From assembly GCA_021527695.1 (NCBI GenBank), contig JAKFAO010000007.1, positions 1,240,001 to 1,304,000 on the forward strand: 64,000 bases of DNA, written 5' to 3'. The DNA is from Naematelia aurantialba (taxonomy: Eukaryota > Basidiomycota > Tremellomycetes > Tremellales > Naemateliaceae). The translations under genes were made by a program, and so were the position numbers. Positions 36,504 to 47,316 of the stretch are shown here, in pieces (within the stretch, counting starts at the first letter, position 1; the number at the start of each line of letters is the position of its first letter). The notes below the pieces were generated by a model. That model saw only the letters and a list, made by a program, of their open reading frames with translations, ran no database searches and was not told where the DNA came from.

Positions 36504-39500
36504 ATGTCATCCCGTATACCCATCCCCACTCACAACCACAACAACTCCTTCCCCGAGTCGCCCAGCATGAACAACATGTCCCCCGCGGCTGATACGCGGC
36601 GAAAGCAGAGCAAGCGAGACGAGGTGAGCTTTGTGTTTCTTCCTTCCTGGTTTTTCCTGCTATGCATCAAGTCGGCATGCATCAAAGCATCATGCTTTAT
36701 AGTCCCCCCTTCTTGGTGGTGTGCCGCCGGGATGAGCGGCGAGGAGGATAGTCGGAGCGGTGCCGACAGGTGTCGCGGTGTCCTCGAAAGACGCTGGATG
36801 CGACGAAATGGTCCATCCCAAAGGCAGGGTGGCTGGATCCACGATTGCCGTCAACCCGTGTTTTGCTCTCGGTCGTTTTCGACCCCTTGTCCTTTGTCTT
36901 CTACCATCTTTTGTCCTTGTCTGTCCCTCTCTTTGACCTCGTTGGTCTCTCTGGCTCTCTGGCTCGTTCTGCGACGGTCCACTCCCAGCTCCGCTCCTTC
37001 CCGCTTATCCCGTACGATGTCCCGTGCTCAGACCACATCTTCCGCTCTGCCCCGGCCTCCCTCGGACACCCCACGTCAACAACCGACTCCGCCATCATCC
37101 CAACTGTTTCCCCCTAAACCGCCCACAAATACCGTCTCTGCCGGCCAAATCCCACTCATCACACCGCCGTCCTCCATTCGGTCCCCCTCGCCAAACATGC
37201 CTGCTGCGACACCCGCCCCCGTACCCGTACCCGCACATGCGCAAAAACACAAATCCGGCCGATCCGTGTCGTCCAAAAACATCCCTTTCCCCCCTGCCCC
37301 TAACCCCGACGCAACCTATACGACACCCATGCCTGACGACGATGATGCTGCCGCTCGACCGCGATACCACTCGTCCGTCTCGCATACCAAACTGGCCCGC
37401 TCGGAATCGACCTCGAACTTTGCTGGCAAACTAAAGTCCCTACGCAAGAAGATCGAGCACGAATTGTCCCGAAAGCGACCTGGATCCAACCCGGCTCAGC
37501 AGGGCAAGAAGGCGGAGAAGAAAAAGCCCCAAAAGGGAACGGTGGCTGGCCTGCGCCCCAGTCCCGCGCTCACCGTGCCAGAGGGCATGAGCGTCGCAGA
37601 TGCCAGTCAACTGTGTGCTGCCAAGAGAACCGACTGCGTTCTGGTCGTCGACGACGACGAGGGACTCAGCGGTATCTTCACCGCAAAGGACCTCGCCTTC
37701 CGCGTGCGTTGTCTCGGTTTCTCCTCCGCGATCGAGTGCTAACGCTAGGCAGGTCACTGCGGAAGGCCTCGACCCCAGAATCACACCAGTGGCGCAGATT
37801 ATGACCAAGAATCCTATGGTCACGCGAGACACGACAAGCGCGACTGAAGCTTTGCAGCTGATGGTCAGCAAACACTTCAGACATCTGGTCAGTTACTCCA
37901 TCAAAGTCAGTATGAAACTGAGATTCCGTAGCCAGTCTGCAACGAAGACGGAGATGTCGTCGGCTTGCTCGACATCACAAAAGTCTTCCATGAAGCGCTT
38001 GCCAAGGTCGAGCGTGGCTCGACAGCCACCTCTCAGCTCTCTGCCGCCCTGGCTGGCGTTCAGTCAGAACTGGGCCCCTCACTTGCGGCCAACCCGCAAG
38101 CCGCTGCCATGTTGGCTTACGTCGACTCCTTGCGGGACCGTATGGCTCAACCTGACTTGACTACCGTTCTCGACACCAGGTTGCCTCCGCCAACCGTGAC
38201 ACCGCGGACCAGCGTGCGAGAGGCAGCCAAGATGATGAAGGAGCGCCGGACGACGGCGGTCTGTGTCATGGAAGCTAATGCGGGCACATCCGTCGTCAGC
38301 GGTCTGAGCACAGGCAATGCTATCCCGAGGATTGCAGGAATCTTCACTTCGAAGGACATCGTCCTGCGTGTTATTGCTGCCGGGCTGGACGCGCAGAGGT
38401 GTAGCGTTGTGCGGGTCATGACTCCCCACCCGGACACAGCTGCGCCCACAACAACCGTTCAGGATGCGCTAAAGAAGATGCACAGTGAGTTGAGCGAATT
38501 GACCGAGGCTGACTGCAGACGGCCACTATCTCAACCTACCTGTCGTCGAAGAGGACGGCAGACTTGCCGGTATCGTCGATGTGCTCAAGCTTACTTATGC
38601 TACTCTTGAACAGGTCAGCTTTGCCAAACCAGGTGTATAGAAGCTAATCCTGCCAGATCGAGACGATGCATGAGGACAAGTCCACGGATGGCGGACCCAT
38701 GTGGGGCAAATTCTTTGACACGCTGAACAATGCGAATGACGACGATACGGCTTCCGTCGTGTCCCAGTCTGAGCGCCCAGACACTCCCTCGCGGCCCATG
38801 CACCATCGAGGGATGTCCAGCATCACCTCTCCGACTTCGGAGGTGCACCCCAACGACTCTGCCTCTGCGGCTGATGATGCTTCCGAGGCGGGCAAGCGAG
38901 TAGCGACCTCATCTGTCGCTCCTGCGCCACTTCCGGTCGATGACGGCACGTACATCTTCAAGTTCCGCACTCCGTCTGGGCGGACGCACCGGTTCCAAGC
39001 GCGTCATGACTCATACGAGCTCTTGCGAGACATTGTCGCCGGCAAGCTGCAGAGCGATCCGTTCTTCAGCGGCGAAGGCGCGGTTGAGGGTAGCTTGGTG
39101 CACATTCCCGACCCGAACGCTTTCAGTCTCAGCTACACGGACGATGAGGGCGACCTGGTCACCATGACGGCCGACGGCGACGTGGCTGACGCGGTCCGCC
39201 TCGCTCGAGGACAAAAGTCTGACCGAGTGGTGTTGCTCGTAGACGGGGGGAAAGTATGGGAAGAGGCAGCGCGAGATATCGGCGGTGACAAGGCTGTTGA
39301 GGCGTTGAAGGTCGTAGAGCACGAGGTGGCAGGCGTCGAAACGACCGAGGAGAAGATGGAGGCCCCGCTAGCGGATCCGGCACACGAGCCGACCTATGGG
39401 AAGAAGGGGGTAGTGCATGCCCATCCTCAAGAGCTGGTGGGCGGTGTGTTGCCGAAAGAGATGGTCCTCCCTGCGGCGATTGGGTTTCTGGGCGTGGTCA

Positions 39501-39541
39501 TCCTTGGTGTGTTTATTGCTAGCCGGGCCAACAAGGCGTAG
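36504..39541 (+). CDS. CBS-domain and PB1-domain protein with C-terminal membrane anchor
   Basis: Exons 36504-36623, 37032-37703, 37753-37887, 37932-38484, 38519-38613, 38657-39541; 819 aa. The first 280 residues are Ser/Pro-rich and disordered, with a basic LKSLRKKIEHELSRKRPGSN. Four CBS motifs follow in two pairs: PEGMSVADASQLCAAKRTDC with GLSGIFTAKDLAFR; IMTKNPMVTRDTTSATEALQ with GDVVGLLDITKVF; TPRTSVREAAKMMKERRTTA with GIFTSKDIVLRV; MTPHPDTAAPTTTVQDALKK with GRLAGIVDVLKL. A PB1 domain begins YIFKFRTPSGRTHRFQAR and includes the OPCA-type YTDDEGDLVTMTADGD. The last 25 residues are a hydrophobic tail anchor. This is the layout of fission yeast Mug70-type proteins, whose ligand (probably an adenosyl nucleotide) is unproven. 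The 408-nt first intron is uncertain because its frame stays open. Confidence 0.83.
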
Positions 39542-40289
39542 GCGCAGAGCACGTCTACGCCGAGCAGTTCTGTGTAGGCGGAGAACACGTTTACCCGAGC
39601 ACCTCCGTGTAGGCGCCGCGTATGTCTGCCAAGCACGTCGGTGCGGTAGGGTATGTTTGGGCAAGGAAGGGGATGTGGCGATGGCGAAAGTGAGAGAAGG
39701 GAGAGCCCGAGGCAGTCGGGAGCAGAACATGTAGTCTTGGTGTTTGCATGTACGATATTCACTCATCTCACTTTAGACGGATTACCATTGCTCCTAGGCA
39801 ACCTAACGGGGATCTACGAGTCTGCCCGAATTGCCGGATATGCAGAACTGAACGTCTGGCATCGGTTCAGTCTTTCCTTTGGGAGTGGCCCCCGGTAGAG
39901 GTGGAATGTACAAGGTGCATGCAGGTGCTAATGCTATATACGCGATCGTGACAGGGCATCGAGGACGGGCGAGCGAGCTGGTCCAGCGTATCTATTGGGG
40001 TCAGTACACGAAGCGAGATTAACCTGGAGACGACGCGAGCGTGAGAGCCCAACGACACTAGTTTTGGAGAAGATTGTGTCGATGGGAGGTTGAGGAATTT
40101 GGTAGGTAGGACAGGGACGAGTTGAGATGGGCAAATGAAGAGTCGGACCGAGGAAGAGGATGAGGATGACGATGACGATGACGAAGAGGATGAAGATGAG
40201 GATGCAGATCAGATCAGGATCAGGGTGAGGAACAGGATAAAATGAAACCCAGGCATGCAGCCGTGAGACGCCGCCGCTCAAGCCTCGAC
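39542..40289. other. Convergent intergenic spacer
   Basis: 748 bp between the CBS/PB1 and uS13m stop codons. It contains a GAGGATGACGATGAC-type simple repeat (about 40145-40225). Open frames in the first 230 bp look like 3' UTR. No gene found. Confidence 0.55.
40145..40225. repeat. GATGAG/GACGAT simple repeat
   Basis: Purine-rich interrupted triplet repeat (GAGGATGACGATGACGATG and variants) downstream of the uS13m stop codon. Confidence 0.8.
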
Positions 40290-41357
40290 TCACGTGCAAT
40301 ACCCCTTCCGCTCGAGCTTGTTGAGCATGCCGGCTGTCTGGCCGTTGGTCTTGGTGCGCTGACCGCGGACTGGGAACCCGCCTGCGTGTCTGTCACGTGT
40401 TAGCAGAGGTACGATAGACAGCACGGCTGAGTGCGCGGGACATGTGCGCTATGCGTGGGGACAGACGTGCCAAAGGGTCCAACGGGAGCAGGAGAATGGG
40501 CTAGGAAAGAGGTGGAAGGGCCGCTGGTGAGGCAACATTGGAGTCGATAATCACGCCGGAAAGAGGACGAGTAGTGAGTAGTGAATGAAGAGATAGAGAG
40601 TGAAGCGAGTAGAAGGTAGAGAAAGAAGGAGATCCGAGGGCCCAAATTGAGGAAGCTTGAAGATGATGACAGTGGGACGGTATGGAGATCCGCAGACACG
40701 CACCGTCTTCCGCGATACGTGCCAATCTGCCGCAGGTGCGCAATGTTCGTCAAGAGCTGCTTCCTCAACTCAGTCTCAATCTTGAGGTTCGCGAGCGGAT
40801 CACGCTTCTTTTCGATCCATCGATCTGCCTCCCAGAGGGGCCGGACCGTCGAGGGCGCGGGTGACACAAAAGACGAAGCAGCGGAAGACGGCAAAATCGA
40901 CGAGGACGAAGATGAAGATGACGAGGAGGACGAGGCGGAGGCAGCGGAGGCGGCGGGAGGTGGAGGCGGTAAGGCGAGAGGCGCGGGGGCCGGTGCAGGC
41001 GTGGTGTTGGGTGATGAGAGGTAGGCTGATAGAGCAGTGACTTGCGGCTCGGTGAGCTGGTTCACCAGGCAGGTATGGTGGATCTGCAGTCGGGCCAGGA
41101 GACGAGCCGAGATGTGGTGCGAGATGCCGTAGAACGACGTGAGGGCGATCTGCACAGGGAATCACAGTCGGAGTCGTTGAGACGACGAGGCCATGGCACA
41201 AGAGGCGAAGGTTGGCCAGAAGATACGAAGAGGTCCTGAGGTCAGCGTCGTAACAAGGAAGGAAGGAAGGAAACGGCTCAAGACCAGCCAGACGCGCCGA
41301 CGCCAGACTCACCCGGACAGGCTTAGGGTCTGGCAGATTGTGGCCGAGCAAGTACAT
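40290..41357 (-). CDS. SWS2: Mitochondrial small-subunit ribosomal protein uS13m
   Basis: Exons from the 5' end: 41357-41313, 41149-40704, 40389-40290; 196 aa. S13 signatures: MYLLGHNLPDPKPVR then IALTSFYGISHHISARLLAR (helix-two-turns-helix), LTEPQVTALSAYL, NLKIETELRKQLLTNIAHLR, IGTYRGRRHAGGFPVRGQRT and KTNGQTA. Compared with bacterial S13 there is a Pro/Ala/Ser-rich insertion of about 60 residues, including a 12-Ser run, after the second helix. A splice-donor-like GTGAGT overlaps the TGA, so a short extra exon is possible, but the S13 core is complete. It diverges from the gene at 41635. Confidence 0.9.
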
Positions 41358-41634
41358 CTCGTCGTCGTCCACCCGTCGCTGTCGACCGTCGATCGTCTAT
41401 TATGTCGAGTCAATGTATCGACTACTCTTTGTGCGTAGACAGACACTTTCACAGCTTGGGCCAGTGGACAAATCGCTTCCCGTACCAACGCCACATGTTA
41501 GCTGAAACGCGGCATTTCGGCGATTTATTTCCGCTCGCACTGTGGGTTTCAAGAGAAGCGTCGAGCAGCGACAGATCACAATCCTCAGCTCGAGACAAGA
41601 AGTCTGGGAGCCGCAAGCGCTCGCGTAGCTCAAC

Positions 41635-42772
41635 ATGCGCGTCAATCTCAACCCCTCGAAGCACACCGACATGCCCACGGCCTTCCGGCTCGTGCAGCAG
41701 GTGCTCAAGACGCAGCCTCGTTCGGTTCACGATATCGTCAGCGCCGGCGTGCAGCTATACGAAACTGAGAACCCCGACTTTGCTAGACAGCGCCACGGCG
41801 CCGGGTCGGGAAAATCAGGCGTGAAAGCTGGCTCGACGTCAGCATCGACTTCCGCCTCTGGCTCAGCGATGGAGCGCATGCTGGTGCAGGCGAGGAAGAC
41901 GACGGCACTCAAGCTGCAGCCCAAGCTTGAGATTGTGGTTGGCGAACACGCCATCCCACCAGGACATCCCTGGGTGTCTACAAAGTTAGTCCGACCTGCG
42001 GGCTCTGCGTCTGCGGGATCCCCCAGCTGACGAGGTTAGCTTTTTCAAACGCTTTATCCTGCCTGTGCTTTCATCACAGAATCTCATCACGCTCCGCCCA
42101 CGGGCGCTCACTTCGCGGCGCATCGACCGCCGCCGCCCGGTGTTCGAGTGGCACTTGACCCCCAAAACACGGATACACGACCCCGATGATTACTGGACCA
42201 GGCTCATCGCTGGGGTACATCCCGGCGTTCTCGGACGGGAATACAAAGCGTCCGTGGCGAAACACGAAGCTGAGCAACGCGACAAGGCATTCGACGTGAA
42301 ACGTGTGAACCGGTCCGACCGCGACGTCTTGGCTTGGGCAGGACGACCTCAGGAGCTGACAGTCAAGGTCCAGCGGATGCACCTGAGCACACGGCGCCGC
42401 CGGAACCGTGATGGGAAAGAGATGCGGGCGATCCTACGGCGATACGAGTACGATCTGGAGCACGGTCTGGATCCGAAGAGCGAGGAGGGGCAGCAGAGGC
42501 GCTTGGCTGTGGACCTTGCAGTGCGGCGGCTGAGCGGGTATGAAGGGTCCAAGCGACACGGCAGGGATAAGAGGGATGCGATCAGGACGAGGAGGCGGTT
42601 GGCGGCAGAGCGGAAGAGTAAGAAGCCAAAGAGGGTGCAAGCCCCTGTGCTGGGCTCTCTGAAGGGCGTGACGACTATCGACACGCACAGCCGTACTCCA
42701 CGCGCGGCCCGCGGTGTGTCGAAAGCATCAAAGGGGAGCGGACAGAGTGCTCCTCTCGATAATAGTGCATGA
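41635..42772 (+). CDS. Conserved-looking basic protein of unknown function
   Basis: Exons 41635-41984 and 42040-42772; 360 aa. The N-terminal part MRVNLNPSKHTDMPTAFRLV then VLKTQPRSVHDIVSAGVQLY looks like a folded helical domain. An Ala/Ser/Gly linker follows, then KLEIVVGEHAIPPGHPWVST, NFFKRFILPVLSSQN and FEWHLTPKTRIHD. The last 150 residues are strongly basic (STRRRRNRDGKEMRAILRRY, KRHGRDKRDAIRTRRRLAAE). This charge pattern, the intron-split gene and the shared promoter with uS13m fit a mitochondrial ribosome or RNA-binding protein, but I do not recognise the family. Confidence 0.7.
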
Positions 42773-43857
42773 AGCATTTATCGAGACCGCATAAGTCTGG
42801 CTCGTCTTGCTGGTGCATCCGCATGTATCTGGCATATAGCATGCTTCCCAGCTTTCCAGCGGGGGTGCTTCCAGCGACTCTTGATCCCGACGCAACAGTG
42901 GTCGATGAATGCAACGGAGAGTGAGGCCTGCCATGAATGCATCCGCTACGCACGGTGATCAGAGTACCTAACATTGGAGACATACGAGTATCCATTCGAC
43001 TCATGTAAGGATACTGACTGGCAAGGTTCAGACTGCTCAACAAATCCAGTCGCCGTCGAAAGACTAGTCAGAGCCAAGAAGGTTGGGTCTGGCATTTGCT
43101 GCTCTAGATACATCCTGGGTATTAGCGCGAGAAGAGCAGCGATGATTTCATCCCTTCAGCGTCGCGAAGGAGCGTTTTCCGCTTCCCCATGACGTCTTGA
43201 GGCGTTCATGCATGAAACACATCGTGATCCTTTCAGAACAGCTCGACTACCTGCGTAGCCCTTGTTGTCGAGCTGCGGGTGAACACAGGGATGCGACAAA
43301 TTGGTGGAGCAGAGTGCTGTTGCGTCCTATAGTACGCGGCAAGGTATAATCGCCATTGCCGAGGGAAGCATGTGTGTCACCGCAGTGCTAACCAGTACAC
43401 TACTGTACGATGGCTTGGCTCAAAAGGCACAATATTCAACCCGCTGACTCGGGTTGAATCTGGTTATATAGTAGCCCGTACCAAAGACGGTGAAGTGTTG
43501 TCATTCCATGACACTGGGGGAGTCACGTTACGCTGCGTCGTTGGCCACGCTCAGCACTGCCATCGTTCCATCGGCCTAACAGTGTCTTAGATACCCGCTG
43601 TGCCTCTCCTTGCGCACACGCTGCCTTGCCGAAATTGACCCAACAGTCCACTTTCACTACAGAGGCCCCGCTTCGAGTTGCCCCCGGGACATGTGAGGTC
43701 CGTGCGGCCCCAGCTGGTGCACGCCTGACCTGTCTCAGATCAAGCCAAGAACCTGCATTCCGCTAGTAGACAGGAGGAGCGAAGACGAAGAATGGGAAAG
43801 GGCAGAGGAGTTTGGGGGTGGTATGACAAGTCCAGGGGGACGACCGCGCGATTTGAT
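42773..43857. other. 1.1-kb gene-free stretch at the start of the accessory region
   Basis: No supported gene on either strand. It contains a perfect inverted repeat (43434-43459). Base composition looks less GC-rich than the flanking genes. A small ORF at 43372-43590 was considered and not accepted. Confidence 0.55.
43434..43459. repeat. Perfect 10-bp inverted repeat with 6-nt loop
   Basis: ATTCAACCCG, loop CTGACT, then CGGGTTGAAT. The arms are perfectly complementary. It lies in gene-free DNA; it could be a transcription-terminating or regulatory hairpin, a dyad operator, or a remnant of a mobile element. Confidence 0.8.
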
Positions 43858-44598
43858 CTAAAGAGATGTGAAAGAAAGAGGTCGGTCACTGAAGCGATGT
43901 GCTGCCGGAGTCCTGGAGACGCTGCACACAGTTTCCTGCGTGGGGTGCCGCGCCGATGACGCTTCTTGCCCATGTTGGGGCGAAGACGAGTTGCCCGACG
44001 TCGACATGTCTGTATCTAGGTCCTTTAAAACGAGAGCCGAGACTAGTGGACGATTGACGCAATACACTCTCTGGATACTACTCACGACGTCCTCGGCGAC
44101 CTCGGACTGCTCGGACGAGATCTGCAGGAGAACGCTCTCGATGCCTTTCATGATGGCCCCCATTCGCGGATCCGCAGCTCGAAAGGGCTGGCACACGCTG
44201 GCCGATTTGTACATACTCCAACCGCCGGTGCTTGTCAATAGGGCCTCAACCGTGGTGGTGCAGTCGGGGTCCTCTGTGACTCGGAACAGGGCGCGAGTGT
44301 CGATTTCCAGAGCGAACAGCGCGCTCTTGCGACTGTCCTTCGGGGTGAGAACACTTCTGCTGTCGAGCGCTTCCAAGCGGGAGATAGCGTTGGGGACGGC
44401 GACCGGAAAGCTACCGACCCAGCGGGTGACGAACGTAAGCAAGCTGAGGAGATCACCCCCATGACCGTGCACAAAGTGAGACAGCAGATCCAGTATGGTC
44501 AAAGTGCTGGTCGAGGTCCGCGTGCTGTTCCGTATAGTCGCTTCGCTGATTTCTCGCACGAACGACGCGGAATGCTCGTATATGCGAGACTCGTCCAT
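43858..44598 (-). CDS. Lineage-specific tandem paralogue 1
   Basis: First of four same-strand related genes. From the ATG at 44598 the frame gives 246 aa (an upstream open extension to 44661 lacks an ATG). No known domain. Features shared with its neighbours are a hydrophobic strand plus FVHGHGGDLL, then F-V-T-R-W-V-G; SALFALEIDTRALFRVTEDP followed by CTTTVEALLTS; and a helix MGAIMKGIESVLLQISSEQS. FVHG-x-GG is shared exactly with paralogue 2. A donor/acceptor pair (GTGAGT near 44085 and CCACTAG near 44045) could remove part of the C-terminus and change the end. No signal peptide or membrane segment. Confidence 0.55.
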   Translation of the reverse strand: MDESRIYEHSASFVREISEATIRNSTRTSTSTLTILDLLSHFVHGHGGDLLSLLTFVTRWVGSFPVAVPNAISRLEALDSRSVLTPKDSRKSALFALEIDTRALFRVTEDPDCTTTVEALLTSTGGWSMYKSASVCQPFRAADPRMGAIMKGIESVLLQISSEQSEVAEDVVSSIQRVYCVNRPLVSALVLKDLDTDMSTSGNSSSPQHGQEASSARHPTQETVCSVSRTPAAHRFSDRPLSFTSL

Positions 44599-45041
44599 GG
44601 CTTTAGAAACGGCAAACACGGCTGTCCGAGTGGCTTTGGTTGAAGAGGCGATCAGCTTCAAGATAGAGAATTTAGGTTCTTGCCTCGGGTTTGCCTCGGG
44701 TGGAAGTCCATCAAGCCGGCCGTTATGGTATCATAGTGGCCATTTCCTTTCGACACTTTCCCCCTCAACCCTCGAGTCAAACAGAGGGCTAAAGGGGGGC
44801 TATCGTGTTCCCTCTCTCCACACTGACTTGTCTCAGAAGCTCCACACATCGCGCATTTCTCCTTTCCTTGGGGAAACTATAGCGACTTTGCCACCGACAG
44901 AACCGCCACCCATCACATATGAAGCCGCCACGGTGGCAAGAGAATGGGCAGACAAATTAGCAGCAGGGACGATTGCCGTCATGAGAACAGCTTTCCACTC
45001 TGGTTGCATGCCCTGACTGGACTATCTATGGGGTACGACCC
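44599..45041. other. Spacer in tandem paralogue cluster
   Basis: Upstream of paralogue 1 and downstream of paralogue 2. A 58-codon minus-strand frame (45009-44833) starting MQPEWKAVLMTAIVPAANLS was noted but cannot be tied to either gene. Confidence 0.45.
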
Positions 45042-45659
45042 TCACCGACTCTGCGACAGACTACCCCCCGCCGTATAGCCCCGAGTAGCACCGCCCTCCG
45101 AATCCTCCTCGGGATTGCGCCAGCTGTCTTCCGCCATGCGTATCAGGGAGGACCACAGCGCGGTCTCAGACTCAGTCAAGTCAGACAGCAGATGCATCGC
45201 GATGTTTTGTGGTGCACAGAGCCTCAATTGCGAATTGAAGGGATGTCCTGCTGTCCCCGGGGAGGTCACTGCACCGTTCGAGACTTCCATGTGTATCATT
45301 TGGGCACAACTCCGCATATCCCTCCAGCGGTCCCCGCTTCCCTGTACCCTAAAGTCGTGGAGGGCTCTGCTCTCCAAGCAGGATAGAATCACCACCTCGA
45401 GGCGGTCGTGTTCGTCCAAAGTGACTATGCCCATTCTACTCGGTTCACCGGAGATAGCAAACAGCGAGGTGGGCGGTCCGAGAGTATCCTCCTGAGGTAC
45501 GCAGATGTGAAACCTCCTCAACACAGTCTCCAAAAAACTGACATCGGTGGGGTCGGTGACCCACTTGTGCATGAACTCTGAGAAATTGGACGCAGTGCCC
45601 CCGGGGCCGTGTACGAACGTCCGATCGAAGTCCAAGAGGAAGGTTGCTTGTTGGTTCAT
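45042..45659 (-). CDS. Lineage-specific tandem paralogue 2
   Basis: Single frame of 205 aa from the ATG at 45659. It begins directly in the conserved part (FLLDFDRTFVHGPGGTASNF then SEFMHKWVTDP), so it lacks the N-terminal extension of paralogue 4 or has a missed upstream exon. Next come TSLFAISGEPSRMGIVTLDE and RLEVVILSCLESRAL, the same strand-loop-strand pattern as CALLALEGDPTFLMRLTE in paralogue 4, and a helix IAMHLLSDLTESETALWSSL. No known domain, signal peptide or catalytic motif seen. Confidence 0.55.
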   Translation of the reverse strand: MNQQATFLLDFDRTFVHGPGGTASNFSEFMHKWVTDPTDVSFLETVLRRFHICVPQEDTLGPPTSLFAISGEPSRMGIVTLDEHDRLEVVILSCLESRALHDFRVQGSGDRWRDMRSCAQMIHMEVSNGAVTSPGTAGHPFNSQLRLCAPQNIAMHLLSDLTESETALWSSLIRMAEDSWRNPEEDSEGGATRGYTAGGSLSQSR

Positions 45660-46361
45660 TTTCAGTGCTTGCGTTATTTCGGTGGCCAGCGACCTGAATC
45701 CACTTCTGGGGGAGGAGGGTGGGACGATTCAGAAGGACAGAAATACTCGAGCATGCCTTTCTACCTGCCAGAGGCTGGGAGTGAAAGAGGGTCTGCTCTT
45801 CCATCATTCCTGGCTCGCCGAGCGAGAAGAGGGTAACACCCTGAATTCCGTTCAGTGAAGGAAAGGAGTGAAGGCCGTATGGCCGGGCCTGTGAGTTGAG
45901 AAAGATCCAGACTGCACACCTTTGATTCGACAACAGAGGCGCAAGCAGGATTTGCAAATGGCCCAAGTGGCGAAACAGTCTTGCCGCCTCCTTTTTACAA
46001 AATGTTGAAGGAAGCTTTCGGGCATCAGGACTGGACTTGAGGCGCATATACAGGACAGTAGCTAACGCCGAGTTGGAAGTTCGCCGTAAGGCCGAAGAGA
46101 CAGAGACTCAGGAATGAGACCGGGTCCGAACCAAGGCAACCGGGCGCGATATGGATTGACCACGGCCTTCGCCATGCATATGGACTTGACAAAGCGATAG
46201 CCGCAATGCTCCCAGCCCGACTTGACAGCGTGAGATATACGAGACAGCATACCTCTCGCCTACTACCCAAAAATATATTCTAATTCTGCTGCAGTCATCG
46301 TGACTACAGTAAGGCTCGACTTCACGCTGTCGCTGTACCGATTCTGAGTTCCTCTCAGTTT
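45660..46361. other. Spacer in tandem paralogue cluster
   Basis: About 700 bp. A 200-codon minus-strand frame (46047-45445) overlaps paralogue 2 out of frame and shows none of the family motifs in its unique part. The rest has no supported gene; a remnant or missed exon of the family is possible. Confidence 0.45.
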
Positions 46362-46994
46362 CTATTCAACTGACTCCTGGCATTCCTGTTCCAATACAAT
46401 GTTGCCAGAACCTGTCTCGGTCTTGCCGCGCTCATTCAGGCGATCGTGTCCCTCTATGATTACATAACTGGTGTTCCAGTAAGTCGGGATTCCCAATGAA
46501 TGCCGCTCGATTGCCATGAACAAGCCTCTGGCCGCGACATGCGAGCTTGCGCTCTCCAAGACGAACGCGAGGCCGTGTCGAATGGCAGTCGCCCTGTCGG
46601 TGCGTGCGTCACTCGCCCTTACTTCTTGCCGGGAGCTCTCGTCCATATCCTGTGGTCCCTTCCATAGAATGCCCGTGACCGTCGTGATAGAGTCATAGTC
46701 CTCGGTCACGGCCAGCAAACAGCTGGGCTGGTCCTGAATTGCCAACAAGGTACAGGGTCCGCAGTCCGTGGTATCGCCATGGTGGCGAGTCGCTGTCAAC
46801 CTCGATGCTTTCAGCTTCTCCAGCATAGTTTCTGAGATCTCACTGTCGGATCCTTGCTCGGGTACCCACTGGCGTCCAAAGGCCAGAATGTCGTCCTGCG
46901 GTCCATAGGACGCAAAGAGGAGTTCGTTCGAGGTTGTCACTCCGAAATCGGTCCAGCATACCGCCCGCTTGAGCGAGGCTAACATGTCTTGCAT
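46362..46994 (-). CDS. Lineage-specific tandem paralogue 3
   Basis: Single frame of 210 aa from the ATG at 46994. Family pattern: NELLFASYGPQDDILAFGRQ-W-V, then MLEKLKASRL, CTLLAIQDQPSCLLAVTEDY, TTVTGILWKGPQD, RATAIRHGLAFVLESAS and LGIPTYWNTSYVIIEGHDRL. It is the closest of the set to paralogue 4 (ILWKG/LLWRG, YWNT, and V-x-x-E/I-x-G-RL ends). No known domain. Confidence 0.6.
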   Translation of the reverse strand: MQDMLASLKRAVCWTDFGVTTSNELLFASYGPQDDILAFGRQWVPEQGSDSEISETMLEKLKASRLTATRHHGDTTDCGPCTLLAIQDQPSCLLAVTEDYDSITTVTGILWKGPQDMDESSRQEVRASDARTDRATAIRHGLAFVLESASSHVAARGLFMAIERHSLGIPTYWNTSYVIIEGHDRLNERGKTETGSGNIVLEQECQESVE

Positions 46995-47316
46995 GTGCCG
47001 AAATTCCTAGTTGGGCAGTCTCGCTACATGGACGAAGGCTCAAGGTAACAGGGGGTAGTCCTGTGAATGATGATGGTCTTCGTAGAGGGGAAGTCGCGGC
47101 TCACAACCTTTCATGAACCGCCCGCTACTTGCAGAGCCGCCGCAAGCTCCGAACTCTTACCGCCTAGACAAGGGGCAAAGTTGTTCGAGCTCGGTTCGTT
47201 TTGTCACCATAACATTCATGAGACCATCTGAAAATATCTCGCTGGCATGCAATAGACGAGATAACACCCCACGCTGGAACGCTGACGGAAGCTCATCTGA
47301 CTCTTCAATAGCAATT
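46995..47316. other. Spacer in tandem paralogue cluster
   Basis: Promoter of paralogue 3 and 3' region of paralogue 4. Nothing else supported. Confidence 0.5.

Noticed and set aside
36624..37031. Reading straight through the first intron of the CBS/PB1 gene
   Set aside because: The frame is open, but the segment is hydrophobic and Cys-rich, unlike the flanking disordered sequence, and begins with GTGAGC. Treated as an intron with some doubt.
43372..43590. 72-codon frame in the gene-free stretch
   Set aside because: Short, no homology or splice context, spans the hairpin; insufficient support.
44833..45009. 58-codon minus-strand frame beginning MQPEWKAVLMTAIVP
   Set aside because: Looks slightly signal-anchor-like and could be a first exon of paralogue 1, but no in-phase splice join to the family core was found by eye.
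45445..46047. 200-codon minus-strand frame overlapping paralogue 2
   Set aside because: In a different frame from the family motifs shared by all four paralogues; its unique part matches nothing.
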